From positions 1 through 9,222 of the forward strand of contig JAOUMG010000040.1 of NCBI GenBank assembly GCA_029881635.1: 9,222 bases of DNA, written 5' to 3'. This DNA is from Paracoccaceae bacterium. GTDB taxonomy: Bacteria > Pseudomonadota > Alphaproteobacteria > Rhodobacterales > Rhodobacteraceae. The notes beneath the pieces were generated by a model. The model ran no database searches. It saw only the letters and a program-made list of their open reading frames with translations, and had not been told where the DNA came from. Of this stretch, positions 1-6,410 are shown piece by piece. Every line of letters begins with the position of its first letter. Position 1 is the first letter of the stretch. The position numbers and the translations under genes were made by a program.

Positions 1-133
1 ACCGATCCAGCAGAGCACCGGTCTGACGCAAGAGCGCGCCAGTGTCCCGCCCGCGCTCATGGGCCAGTGTCTCGCCCCAGGCCAGCACCGGCTCGGCCAG
101 CCGTTCAAAGGGCGTAGGTTCGCGCCCGGCCAT
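1..133 (-). CDS. Unrecognised protein, N-terminal 44 residues only (cut by window edge)
   Basis: An open frame starts at an ATG (complement of 131-133) and runs off the left edge. It reads MAGREPTPFERLAEP and continues as a hydrophilic, Arg/Glu/Leu-rich helix-like stretch with no stop. The start lies 4 bp beyond the stop of the M15 peptidase gene, and an AAGGGAAG ribosome-binding-like stretch sits about 10 nt upstream, so it is very likely the third gene of the PP2C-M15 operon. There is no signal peptide or membrane segment in the visible part, which suggests a cytoplasmic protein. I do not recognise the family. Genes found beside PP2C phosphatases are often kinases, FHA proteins or secretion-system parts, but nothing visible here supports one of those. 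Confidence 0.6.
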   Translation of the reverse strand, partial: MAGREPTPFERLAEPVLAWGETLAHERGRDTGALLRQTGALLDR

Positions 134-137
134 CGGA

Positions 138-1016
138 TCACAGCTTCCCTTCGGATTTCCAACGCCGCAGCGTCTCTTCGCCAACCTCGAAATGCATTGA
201 ATCCTCACGGCTATAGGCCGCCCCCCAGAACCAGCCCTCATCGTTGAAATACTCGGCCAGGATCAGCAATCCGAACTGTGTGCCGCCATCGGCGAAGGGA
301 TCAAGCTGGCCTTCCAGCGTCAGGTCGATCGCCGTTCCCCACGAATGGTTCGACACTGACGTCGTCGAGCCACGGATGAACCGGGCGCAAAACGCGCCAG
401 CCGTGCCGACCTTGGCGTAGATATCCGGGTCGCTCTGCTGCAACCGCTGCATCACCCGCTCCAGACTGTCGATCGCCTGACGCAGCATGGTCACCTTGAT
501 CGGCCCAACTGTCCGGGTCTCCATCAGGGCCTTCAGCCCGGCATTGGTCACCGGCTGACAATCGGCCGAATAACTGTCGCGTGGCGGCCCGAGGATCTCC
601 ATCATCGTGCGGTTGCGCGGCTGGGTGATACCCTTGTTGAAACGCGACTTGGCCAAGAGCATCGCCTCGGTCAGCGCCTCGGTCTCTGGCGGGTTCTCAA
701 AATCTTCGTCGGGCAGATCCATTGTTGCGCCAGAAACACCCGGCGTATCTGCGCGACCCGTCGCGGGCGCCCTGTTGGCCAACAGGCTCAGATCTTCGCG
801 CAGTCGGGCCATGTCCGTGCGCAGGGTCGCGACCTCGGCGGCCAGACGGGCGCGCTCGCCACTTTCCTCAGACAGCGCCTCTTCAAGACGGGTCAGGCGC
901 AGCTCGACGCCGCTGTCGGCGGTCTGCAACAAGGTCGAGACAACGGCAAAGACGATGGCTGCGATGATGACACCGATAGCGACGACGACAGGTCCGACGA
1001 GATTTCCTGGCTGCAT
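138..1016 (-). CDS. Membrane-anchored M15-family (VanY/endolysin-like) peptidoglycan peptidase
   Basis: The product is 292 aa. Residues about 7-30 form one hydrophobic segment (a signal anchor). Residues about 35-82 are Leu/Glu/Arg-rich with heptad-like spacing, so probably a coiled coil, followed by a Pro/Gly/Asp-rich linker. The C-terminal domain (about 115-292) carries the M15 signature S-x-H-x2-G-x-A-x-D (SNHSWGTAID, H224 and D231) and a late D-x2-HFE motif (D272, H275), giving the three zinc ligands His/Asp/His and the general base expected of the family. M15 enzymes cut D-Ala-D-Ala or L-Ala-D-Glu bonds in peptidoglycan stem peptides; the late DxxHFE form resembles the endolysin-type (M15C) branch. 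The catalytic domain should face the periplasm. The ATG is 3 bp after the PP2C stop, with GGTGAGG upstream, so the two genes are co-transcribed. Substrate bond is not determined. Confidence 0.85.
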   Translation of the reverse strand: MQPGNLVGPVVVAIGVIIAAIVFAVVSTLLQTADSGVELRLTRLEEALSEESGERARLAAEVATLRTDMARLREDLSLLANRAPATGRADTPGVSGATMDLPDEDFENPPETEALTEAMLLAKSRFNKGITQPRNRTMMEILGPPRDSYSADCQPVTNAGLKALMETRTVGPIKVTMLRQAIDSLERVMQRLQQSDPDIYAKVGTAGAFCARFIRGSTTSVSNHSWGTAIDLTLEGQLDPFADGGTQFGLLILAEYFNDEGWFWGAAYSREDSMHFEVGEETLRRWKSEGKL

Positions 1017-1019
1017 ATG

Positions 1020-1775
1020 TCAGGCCTCACCAATGTCAATCACGATGACAGAGACATTGTCAGGCGCACCTTGCGCCAGCGCCTCGGCAACCAGGGCGCG
1101 GCAGGTATTCTCTGCCGTTGCAGCCCCCGCCAGCAACTCTTCGATCGTCTGCTCATAAACACAGCGCGGCAGCCCATCGGAACACAGCATGATCCGATCG
1201 CCCTGGATAAGCGGCAAAGTGGCAAACTCGACCTCAAGGCCGTCATCGCCACCGACGGCCCGGGTGACAATATGCGATTCAGGATGTTGCTCTGCTGCTT
1301 CCGGGCGAAGCTCGCCCTGATCAATCAGATTCTGCACAACCGTGTGGTCGCGGGTTATCAAGCGCAGCTGCCCCGCTCGCAGCAGATAGCCGCGGCTGTC
1401 CCCCGCCCAGGCAAAATGCGCGCGGGCCCGGTCGATGATGAGTGCCACCACCGTCGAGCCCATCTGCCCCAATCCCGGTGTGGCGGCCAAGCGACGCACT
1501 GCCGTATTGGCCTCCGACAGCCGCTCGGCCAGAGCTGTTGCGGGCTCTTCCTCATCTTCAATCTGCTCCAGGCAGTCAATGACGATGTCAGAGGCGACAT
1601 CCCCGTGCCCATAACCGCCCATGCCGTCAGCGACGGCCCAAAGCCGACCGGACGGATCGGTCAGTATCGAATCCTCGTTCCGCTCGCGGATCAGGCCCCG
1701 ATGGGTCAGTCCGGCACCCCGCACTGTGGGAAAAGCTCCGGCGACGAGAGGAACCACAGTTGTTGCGCCTCTCAT
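1020..1775 (-). CDS. PP2C-family Ser/Thr protein phosphatase
   Basis: With the ATG at 1773-1775 the product is 251 aa. All PP2C metal-binding and core motifs are present in order: RERNED (30-35), VADGMGG (48-54), GSTVV (106-110), WAGDSRGYLLR (123-133), DHT (143-145), TRAVGG (171-176), LCSDGL (197-202) and DNVSVIVI (239-246). The Asp residues D35, D50, D200 and D239 should hold the Mn/Mg pair. It is a soluble cytoplasmic enzyme that removes phosphate from Ser/Thr of target proteins; bacterial relatives (PppA, Stp1) counter a Hanks-type kinase. No kinase lies in this window. A longer reading from a TTG at 1820 adds 15 Arg-rich residues, but AGGCGG lies 6 nt before the ATG and the family normally begins near here, so I prefer the ATG. 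It heads the leftward operon. Confidence 0.92.
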   Translation of the reverse strand: MRGATTVVPLVAGAFPTVRGAGLTHRGLIRERNEDSILTDPSGRLWAVADGMGGYGHGDVASDIVIDCLEQIEDEEEPATALAERLSEANTAVRRLAATPGLGQMGSTVVALIIDRARAHFAWAGDSRGYLLRAGQLRLITRDHTVVQNLIDQGELRPEAAEQHPESHIVTRAVGGDDGLEVEFATLPLIQGDRIMLCSDGLPRCVYEQTIEELLAGAATAENTCRALVAEALAQGAPDNVSVIVIDIGEA

Positions 1776-1846
1776 GTGACGCCGCCTATCCTGGCGCCTG
1801 ATCCGGCGCGCATCCGACAATTCAAAAACATGGCCGCATCCGCAAA

Positions 1847-1873
1847 AAAGGTTGAATTGAAAACCTGACCTTT
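1847..1873. promoter_or_regulatory. Inverted repeat across divergent promoters (candidate operator)
   Basis: AAAGGT (1847-1852) is matched by ACCTTT (1868-1873) across a 15-bp AT-rich spacer. A second pair, AGGTT (1849-1853) and AACCT (1862-1866), is nested inside. It covers the -35 of the rightward promoter and the -10 of the leftward one, where a bound regulator could switch both transcripts. The arms are short, so chance is not excluded. Confidence 0.3.
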
Positions 1874-1885
1874 ATAGCGTAAACT
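1857..1885 (+). promoter_or_regulatory. Sigma-70-like promoter for the OmpA-family gene
   Basis: TTGAAA (1857-1862) and TAAACT (1880-1885) are separated by exactly 17 bp. The predicted start of transcription is near 1892, giving a leader of about 30 nt to the ATG at 1923. This would exclude the upstream in-frame ATG at 1899 as an efficient start. Confidence 0.45.
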
Positions 1886-1899
1886 GTTTTCGCGGTTAA
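1871..1899 (-). promoter_or_regulatory. Sigma-70-like promoter for the PP2C-M15 operon
   Basis: On the minus strand TTAACC (complement of 1894-1899) and TATAAA (complement of 1871-1876) are separated by 17 bp. Transcription would begin near 1864, leaving a leader of about 90 nt before the PP2C ATG at 1775. It physically overlaps the rightward promoter. Confidence 0.45.
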
Positions 1900-1922
1900 T
1901 GCTCCTTATTTTGGTGGATTTC

Positions 1923-2645
1923 ATGCGGCTTCTGGCACTCTGCGCGACTGTACTTGTTCTTTCTGCACTCCCGCCTTCCCTGCAGGCGCAATCAGTCACG
2001 GACGCGGAATTGCTGCAGATGTTTGAGAACCAGCGCGACGCTTTCAGGGCAGCCCGTGCCAGCAGCACGGGCATGACGCGTGGGCTGACATTAATCACGC
2101 TGGATAATGTCGAGGTTACCACAGACAGCCCGAACCTAGCCGCACCGGCGGTCGGCGATGTCAACGTGGGTCTTGGCACAAGTGCGGATGAGGGCGCAAT
2201 TTCCCTTGGCGCGGTTCCCCTTGCACCATTGGAACCCAATCAGGATCAGATCGCCTCGGCGGAAGGAACAACGCAGGTTCAGCCTGTGGTTTTCGGCGAT
2301 CTGGCGCCCGAGTTGCAGATCAATGTCCATATAAAATTCGACTTTGATTCCGCCGCGCTGACAGATGCCCAAAAACCCCTCCTCAACCAGCTTTGCACCG
2401 TGATGCGCAGCAGCGACATCTCGCTTTTCCGCATTGTCGGGCATACTGATGCCTCTGGTTCCGACGAATATAACGAAAAGCTGTCGCAACTGCGCGCTGG
2501 CGAGGTGCGGCGGTATCTCATCAATGATTGCGGGATCGCCGCCGATCGGCTAGAGGCCGTGGGCCTGGGCGAAAGGTTCCTTGCCGACAAGGCCGACCCC
2601 AACGCATCTGAAAACCGGCGGGTCGAGTTTCAGGCCCTCAGCTGA
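1923..2645 (+). CDS. Secreted OmpA-C-domain (peptidoglycan-binding) protein
   Basis: From the ATG at 1923 (GGTGGA 5 nt upstream) the product is 240 aa. Residues 1-22 form a signal peptide ending SLQA. A low-complexity, Ala/Val/Thr-rich region (about 25-130) follows, then an OmpA C-terminal domain at about 132-240: a start strand NVHIKFDFDS, the helix signature around GHTDASGSDEYN and LSQLRAGEV, and a closing ENRRVEF strand. D176 and R191 sit at the spacing of the residues that grip diaminopimelate in E. coli OmpA (D271/R286). There is no beta-barrel and no lipobox, so it is probably a soluble periplasmic or loosely tethered peptidoglycan-binding protein. C158 and C203 could form a disulfide. 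A longer start at 1899 adds 8 residues and spoils the signal peptide. It is divergent from the PP2C operon. Confidence 0.88.
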   Translation: MRLLALCATVLVLSALPPSLQAQSVTDAELLQMFENQRDAFRAARASSTGMTRGLTLITLDNVEVTTDSPNLAAPAVGDVNVGLGTSADEGAISLGAVPLAPLEPNQDQIASAEGTTQVQPVVFGDLAPELQINVHIKFDFDSAALTDAQKPLLNQLCTVMRSSDISLFRIVGHTDASGSDEYNEKLSQLRAGEVRRYLINDCGIAADRLEAVGLGERFLADKADPNASENRRVEFQALS

Positions 2646-2667
2646 TGGGTTTCATGTACTAATCTGC

Positions 2668-2708
2668 AGTTCTGTTGCCGGTTTCAACTCGACCGCAACA
2701 GGACTTTT
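2668..2708 (+). terminator. Rho-independent terminator after the OmpA-family gene
   Basis: The left arm 2668-2682 pairs with the right arm 2692-2705 over 14 base pairs (one G-U, one bulged C at 2678/2679) around a 9-nt loop, and is followed by TTTT at 2705-2708. It begins 23 nt after the OmpA stop. The stop codon of the convergent minus-strand gene (2684-2686) lies in the loop, and the right arm is inside its last codons. There is no T-run in the minus direction, so it mainly serves the plus-strand transcript. Confidence 0.65.
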
Positions 2709-3433
2709 GTCGAACCAACCGCCGCCGCAATCTGCTGAAAATGGATCATGCGGCGCTGCGAACTCTCGGTTGACCGCAACAGCACTGTGGCCGTCTCTTC
2801 AATGACCGCCTGAGCTTCGCGCATCGCGCGCGCCTCGGCTTCGGGGCGAATGGCATGAATAGGCGGCAAGCGCGGCGCAAGAGAGCCGCCTTTGAGACGC
2901 GGGCGCACCGGCGCTGCCGACGGGTCGCGGTTGCGCTTAACGATCGCCTCCAGTTCGGTGGCGGCTTTTGCCAACGCCTGTTTGACGGGCAGATACTCGC
3001 CAGTATCGGGCAGCTCACGCGACATTTGCCAGAAATAATATCGCACACAATCGATACGGTAGCGTCGCTCGAGCGCATCCGGGCCGCAGGTTTTCAACGC
3101 CCCGGCGAGAACCTTGGTGATCTTGTCCGTGTCGCTATCGTTGAGAAAGTAGTATTTGCCTTTTCGGTTGTAGTCATTCTTTGAATTTGGTGCCTGCGAT
3201 CCGGCGACGCCGCTGCCGGGCCTGTTCTGGATAGCGTATAGGCGCTCAGGAAACACCGGAGCGAGATCAGGATCAATCCAGTTCCCGCCCAGCCAATTCA
3301 ACTCGATCACGATGCGGTTTGCGACAGGAGTGCCTTGGCCGGGCACCGCGCAGAGCAGTGTCCATGACACGCACGCAAGCAAAAAACTGCAAGCGCCCAA
3401 AGGCCTGTGCCCCCGGTTTTTGAATTTGCTCAT
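2684..3433 (-). CDS. Secreted protein of unknown function, coupled to the caspase-like gene
   Basis: The product is 249 aa and I do not recognise its family. The N-terminus is basic (MSKFKNRGHR) with a hydrophobic core at about 12-31, consistent with a signal peptide ending near AVPGQG. An LLAC at 18-21 resembles a lipobox, but hydrophobic residues continue past it, so cleavage by signal peptidase I is more likely. The centre is Tyr/Trp/Asn-rich with two cysteines 14 residues apart (in LKTCG and RIDCV), a possible disulfide. The C-terminal third is Ala/Arg/Glu-rich and probably helical, with the pentapeptide VLLRS appearing twice, the second at the extreme end. Its ATG overlaps the stop of the caspase-like gene in ATGA, so the two are translationally coupled and the product probably acts with that protein, perhaps as partner, inhibitor or substrate (inference). 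Confidence 0.75.
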   Translation of the reverse strand: MSKFKNRGHRPLGACSFLLACVSWTLLCAVPGQGTPVANRIVIELNWLGGNWIDPDLAPVFPERLYAIQNRPGSGVAGSQAPNSKNDYNRKGKYYFLNDSDTDKITKVLAGALKTCGPDALERRYRIDCVRYYFWQMSRELPDTGEYLPVKQALAKAATELEAIVKRNRDPSAAPVRPRLKGGSLAPRLPPIHAIRPEAEARAMREAQAVIEETATVLLRSTESSQRRMIHFQQIAAAVGSTKVLLRSS

Positions 3434-4944
3434 GGCTCTACCTCCGTTTCGCTCAAACCATAGGCCGCGCGAATACCACGCTGGGTGCCGGGGCCAAAAT
3501 CTCCATCCACCGCGCCGTTGTAAAACGCATTCCGGATCAGCACATTCTGCAGCGCGCGCCGCGTTTGCGCGCTAAACATCTTGGGGCGCTCCAAAAGCAG
3601 ATTGAAAACATCCGAGTTGCCCGAGCGCAGCGCTTGATACAGGTATTCCGCGGCAACATCCGGGCCTTTGCCATGCACAAGGCCGTCGTCGATCAACGCC
3701 GCGAAATTGAACATCGCCTGCGGATGGCGCAGATCAGCGGCACGTTCGAAAAACGTCAAGGCGCGTGCCGGATCCGCCGGAAGGCCAAGCCCTCCATGAT
3801 AATGCAGGAAGCCGAGATCGTTTATCGCATCGGCAAATTCTTGCCCCGCCGATTGTTGGTATAGCGCGAGCGCCCGTTGCGGATCGGCCGCGACACCAAG
3901 GCCTGTTTCGTAAAGCTTGGCAAGTTCATACTGCGCTTCGGCAGAGCCTGCGGTCGCGGCCTGTTCCAAAAGAGCAGCGGCATCTGTGGGTGCGAAACCC
4001 CGCGCTTCGGGATTGAGTCGCATATAGGCAAGGCCAAGCAGTGATCGGGTGTCGCCGGTCTTGGCCAGAGCGGCAAGCTGCACTTCCTGTTCAGGCCGCA
4101 AGGCCGACCAGGCCAGCCTGCGGTCATCGACCGCAAGCGCTTCGCGTTCTTCCGGCGTGCCGGATATGTAGAACGGTGTACCTGGCAGAGACCCGTAAGT
4201 ATGCGGCTCTTGCCGATTGCCGGTTGCGGCCAGCACCTCGTCCCTTACCTGCCGGAACATCAGGCTGATCTCGAGCCCTGGCTCGGCCAGCTTGTCGATC
4301 AGCGCCAGCGCAAAGGGGCTGTTATCGCCCTTGCCATCCTCGGCGACACTGCCATCGCGGGCAGCAAAAGCCACCAGTGAGCCGCGGTCTGGCACAGGCG
4401 GGGCCAGACCCGCGCTGCCCCGTGTGGCCGTCGTCGTCGGTTCAGAAGTCACCGCCGGTTCTTGTGCTATGGCATCGCCAAAGGGATTGTTGCGGCAACT
4501 GTCAAGAATGACGATGCGCATTTTGCGCGCATGGTCCACGGCCGCGAGCAAGTCTTTGAGCGACACCGACTGGTTCTGAACATCCCGGTTCGATCGTATT
4601 TCTGCATCAACCGGGATCAAGAAATTCTCGCCCTGAACCTCTACCCCGTGGCCGGCAAAGTAGATCAGCGCCAGATCCGCCGTTTCGGAAACGAAAGCAA
4701 AATCGGCGAGTGCCGCCAAAAACTCCTGCTGAGTTGCATCGATCAGGGTCGTTACGTCAAATCCGACCTCCGTCAGTGTTGTGGTGATCGCTTTGGCGTC
4801 GTTGGTGGTATTGCGCAGTTTGGGGATACTGCCATAGTTACTCATGCCGACAACCAGCGCCATCCTGTCGGCGGCCACCGCAACAGTCGTCAGACCGCAA
4901 ACTACAAAGCTGGCAATTACTATCCGGCGGAGCAAATTCAGCAT
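3430..4944 (-). CDS. Secreted caspase-like (peptidase C14) protein with Sel1 repeats and a peptidoglycan-binding-like tail
   Basis: The product is 504 aa. A signal peptide (about 1-25, ending AVAA) leads into a caspase p20-like domain at 27-260. The catalytic His is in YFAGHG (H99) and the Cys in ILDSCRNNPF (C150); both are intact, and the late RQEPHTYGSLPG segment is typical of bacterial C14 proteins. Residues about 296-442 form four Sel1/TPR-like repeats (for example AEAQYELAKLYETG and ALALYQQSA). The last 45 residues resemble a PG_binding_1 module (YNGAVDGDFGPGTQRGI). Bacterial C14 enzymes usually cleave after Arg or Lys; the substrate here is unknown. Location is predicted to be periplasmic, unlike the cytosolic caspases of many defence systems. 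The gene lies 228 bp behind the S8 peptidase gene and overlaps the next gene by 4 bp. A GGAGG lies 13 nt before the ATG, rather far, within an inverted repeat. Confidence 0.9.
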   Translation of the reverse strand: MLNLLRRIVIASFVVCGLTTVAVAADRMALVVGMSNYGSIPKLRNTTNDAKAITTTLTEVGFDVTTLIDATQQEFLAALADFAFVSETADLALIYFAGHGVEVQGENFLIPVDAEIRSNRDVQNQSVSLKDLLAAVDHARKMRIVILDSCRNNPFGDAIAQEPAVTSEPTTTATRGSAGLAPPVPDRGSLVAFAARDGSVAEDGKGDNSPFALALIDKLAEPGLEISLMFRQVRDEVLAATGNRQEPHTYGSLPGTPFYISGTPEEREALAVDDRRLAWSALRPEQEVQLAALAKTGDTRSLLGLAYMRLNPEARGFAPTDAAALLEQAATAGSAEAQYELAKLYETGLGVAADPQRALALYQQSAGQEFADAINDLGFLHYHGGLGLPADPARALTFFERAADLRHPQAMFNFAALIDDGLVHGKGPDVAAEYLYQALRSGNSDVFNLLLERPKMFSAQTRRALQNVLIRNAFYNGAVDGDFGPGTQRGIRAAYGLSETEVEP

Positions 4945-5172
4945 AAGGCGAACGGAGCCTCCGTATCGAAATTCCGTTTCGAGGTTCGGTTATCAGATTA
5001 CCGCAAAGACCAAAGACTTCTATGCAGATTTTCCGGGCTTGCCACAAAATACAGGTGAGATTACGATTCTTCGGCGGCTATATGAGGTTTTCCAGAGCGA
5101 CATTTGGGTTGCCCTGCATCGGAGCCCGGCAACTGGGCGCGGGCGACGGGACACTTTCGAACCTGCGACCGC
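4945..5172. other. Intergenic region between the S8 and caspase-like genes (no gene seen)
   Basis: No credible gene lies here; the plus-strand open frames are short and mostly antisense to neighbours. It holds the two inverted repeats beside the caspase-like start and a third, GTTGCC (5108-5113) with GGCAAC (5128-5133), which has no T-run and is at best a weak attenuator. I found no convincing -35/-10 pair toward the caspase-like gene, so I cannot say whether it has its own promoter or relies on read-through from the S8 gene. Confidence 0.5.
4952..4982 (-). promoter_or_regulatory. Two adjacent inverted repeats over the ribosome-binding site of the caspase-like gene
   Basis: ACGGAG-C-CTCCGT (4952-4964) is a perfect 6-bp inverted repeat that contains the only good GGAGG before the caspase-like start. 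Next to it TCGAAA-TTCCG-TTTCGA (4966-4982) is another perfect 6-bp repeat with a 5-nt loop. In RNA the inner one could not fold with a 1-nt loop as drawn, so it fits a DNA operator better or would need to lose a pair or two; the outer one can form a hairpin. Either could control expression of the protease. Confidence 0.35.
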
Positions 5173-6360
5173 TCAGCGCGCCGCTAATGCCGCAAGGGCC
5201 GTGCCCACGTCCAGCATCCCGACACCGTGCTGGACCGGGCTATAGCCAGGAAAATCGCGCTTGGCGCTTTCCTTCAGGATCGCCACCAGTTCGCGCATCG
5301 AAAGCACTTTGCCTTCACGTTGATTGAACTCCTCCATCAGTGCCAGAGCCGCTGCGACCATCGGTGCCCCCATCGAATGGCCGGAAAACACCTGATAGCT
5401 ACGACCGCCATCCATCAAGAGCGGCAGGCCGGGTTCGGCAACCCTTTCGGTCATGGTCGAGAGAACATTATAGGAAGGCGTGGTAATGCAGTAATCCTTG
5501 GCCAGTTCCCCGCAATCGTTCAAGGGCGTCGCATAGGCGCCACCCATGGCCGCCTCAATCTCAGCGTCAGTGCTTTCCTCGGTCAAGCCCTCGGGCACCA
5601 CCATCACCACCGAAAGCCACATGTCACGATCAACTTCCGGCGCCAGTTCAGGCAGGGCGTTGAGGGCCGAAGTGTCACTGCCGAAGTCGTTGTTGCTCTC
5701 GGCAACCAGATAGACGCCGCCCGCCTGCTGATAGGCGGTAACCGCTTCGGCCACCTCATTCCAGACCGGCGTTCCCGACAAAAGCGCCATGGCGACAATC
5801 GACATGTCGCCGCCATTCACGTCGACTGCACGCTTCAGTCGCGCCTGATCTTCAGGCGACAGTCCGGCCAGGGCCGGGTGAGCCAAGGCCTTGTCGATCC
5901 CACCAGCATCGGCGATCTCCACCACATCTGCCATGGACAGCGAGCCGGGCGCCAGTGAGATAAGTGCCGGGCCTTCGAGATTGAAACTGCCAGTAGTGAT
6001 CTTGCTCTCGCCGCGCCGCATCACATCGCTGAGAGCGGTGGCAAAGCCGCCAAGGATGCGCTCGAGGTTTTCATTTTCGGACACATCGGCTAGGGCCGTG
6101 CCATAGGCGCCGATATCATAGAAATCGAGCGTTGCCCCACTAGCCACCCCCTGAACGCCCTTGCCGTCAGCATTGGCGGCAATTGTTTCGGCGATATGAG
6201 TGCCATGCCCGTCACCCGGCGCGAGCCGGTCGTGTTGAAGCGACAGCGGCCCCTCACCGGCTTTCACCTCGCCCGGCGTGCTGGCCGCATCAAACTGGCG
6301 GGCAATCCGGCCTTCCAGATCAGGATGCTCGGGATCGGCGATCTCGCCCATCACTGTCAC
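5173..6360 (-). CDS. Subtilisin-like (S8) serine peptidase, main open frame (5' part out of frame)
   Basis: This is the 395-codon body, counted from a GTG at 6360; the same frame is open back to a TGA at 6436-6438 and its extra 25 residues (AEINAGPAIAGIGLTGEGVR) read as genuine S8 sequence, so 6360 is not a believable native start. Subtilase motifs seen: GDGHGTHIAE with catalytic H52, an oxyanion-type Asn in AESNND (N223/N224), and SGHSMGAPMVAAAL with S329. The Asp motif, normally V-x-D-T/S-G ahead of HPDL, reads VMGEIADPEHPDL: counting back from HPDL, Gly (G5) replaces the catalytic Asp. C283 and C291 may pair. It would be a periplasmic protease or a dead relative. It lies upstream of the caspase-like gene on the same strand. 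The N-terminal anchor is encoded in another frame (6411-6590). Confidence 0.75.
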   Translation of the reverse strand: MTVMGEIADPEHPDLEGRIARQFDAASTPGEVKAGEGPLSLQHDRLAPGDGHGTHIAETIAANADGKGVQGVASGATLDFYDIGAYGTALADVSENENLERILGGFATALSDVMRRGESKITTGSFNLEGPALISLAPGSLSMADVVEIADAGGIDKALAHPALAGLSPEDQARLKRAVDVNGGDMSIVAMALLSGTPVWNEVAEAVTAYQQAGGVYLVAESNNDFGSDTSALNALPELAPEVDRDMWLSVVMVVPEGLTEESTDAEIEAAMGGAYATPLNDCGELAKDYCITTPSYNVLSTMTERVAEPGLPLLMDGGRSYQVFSGHSMGAPMVAAALALMEEFNQREGKVLSMRELVAILKESAKRDFPGYSPVQHGVGMLDVGTALAALAAR

Positions 6361-6410
6361 ACGAACACCCTCGCCCGTCAGCCCGATCCCGGCGATTGCC
6401 GGGCCGGCAT

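Noticed and set aside
607..1158. 183-codon plus-strand open frame
   Set aside because: It is antisense to the M15 peptidase gene and the end of the PP2C gene, is Arg/Ser-rich and shows no motif; it is a shadow of GC-rich coding DNA.
1017..1868. 283-codon plus-strand open frame
   Set aside because: It lies opposite a PP2C gene whose motifs are all present; the antisense product has no recognisable features.
2691..2782. 11-bp direct repeat GACCGCAACAG (2691-2701 and 2772-2782)
   Set aside because: Only two copies, inside coding DNA for the repeated VLLRS; too little to call a repeat element or duplication.
4462..5058. 198-codon plus-strand open frame
   Set aside because: Mostly antisense to the caspase-like domain and without a ribosome-binding site or signal.
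5227..5958. 243-codon plus-strand open frame
   Set aside because: Antisense to the S8 body; His/Arg-rich composition typical of reverse-complement translation.
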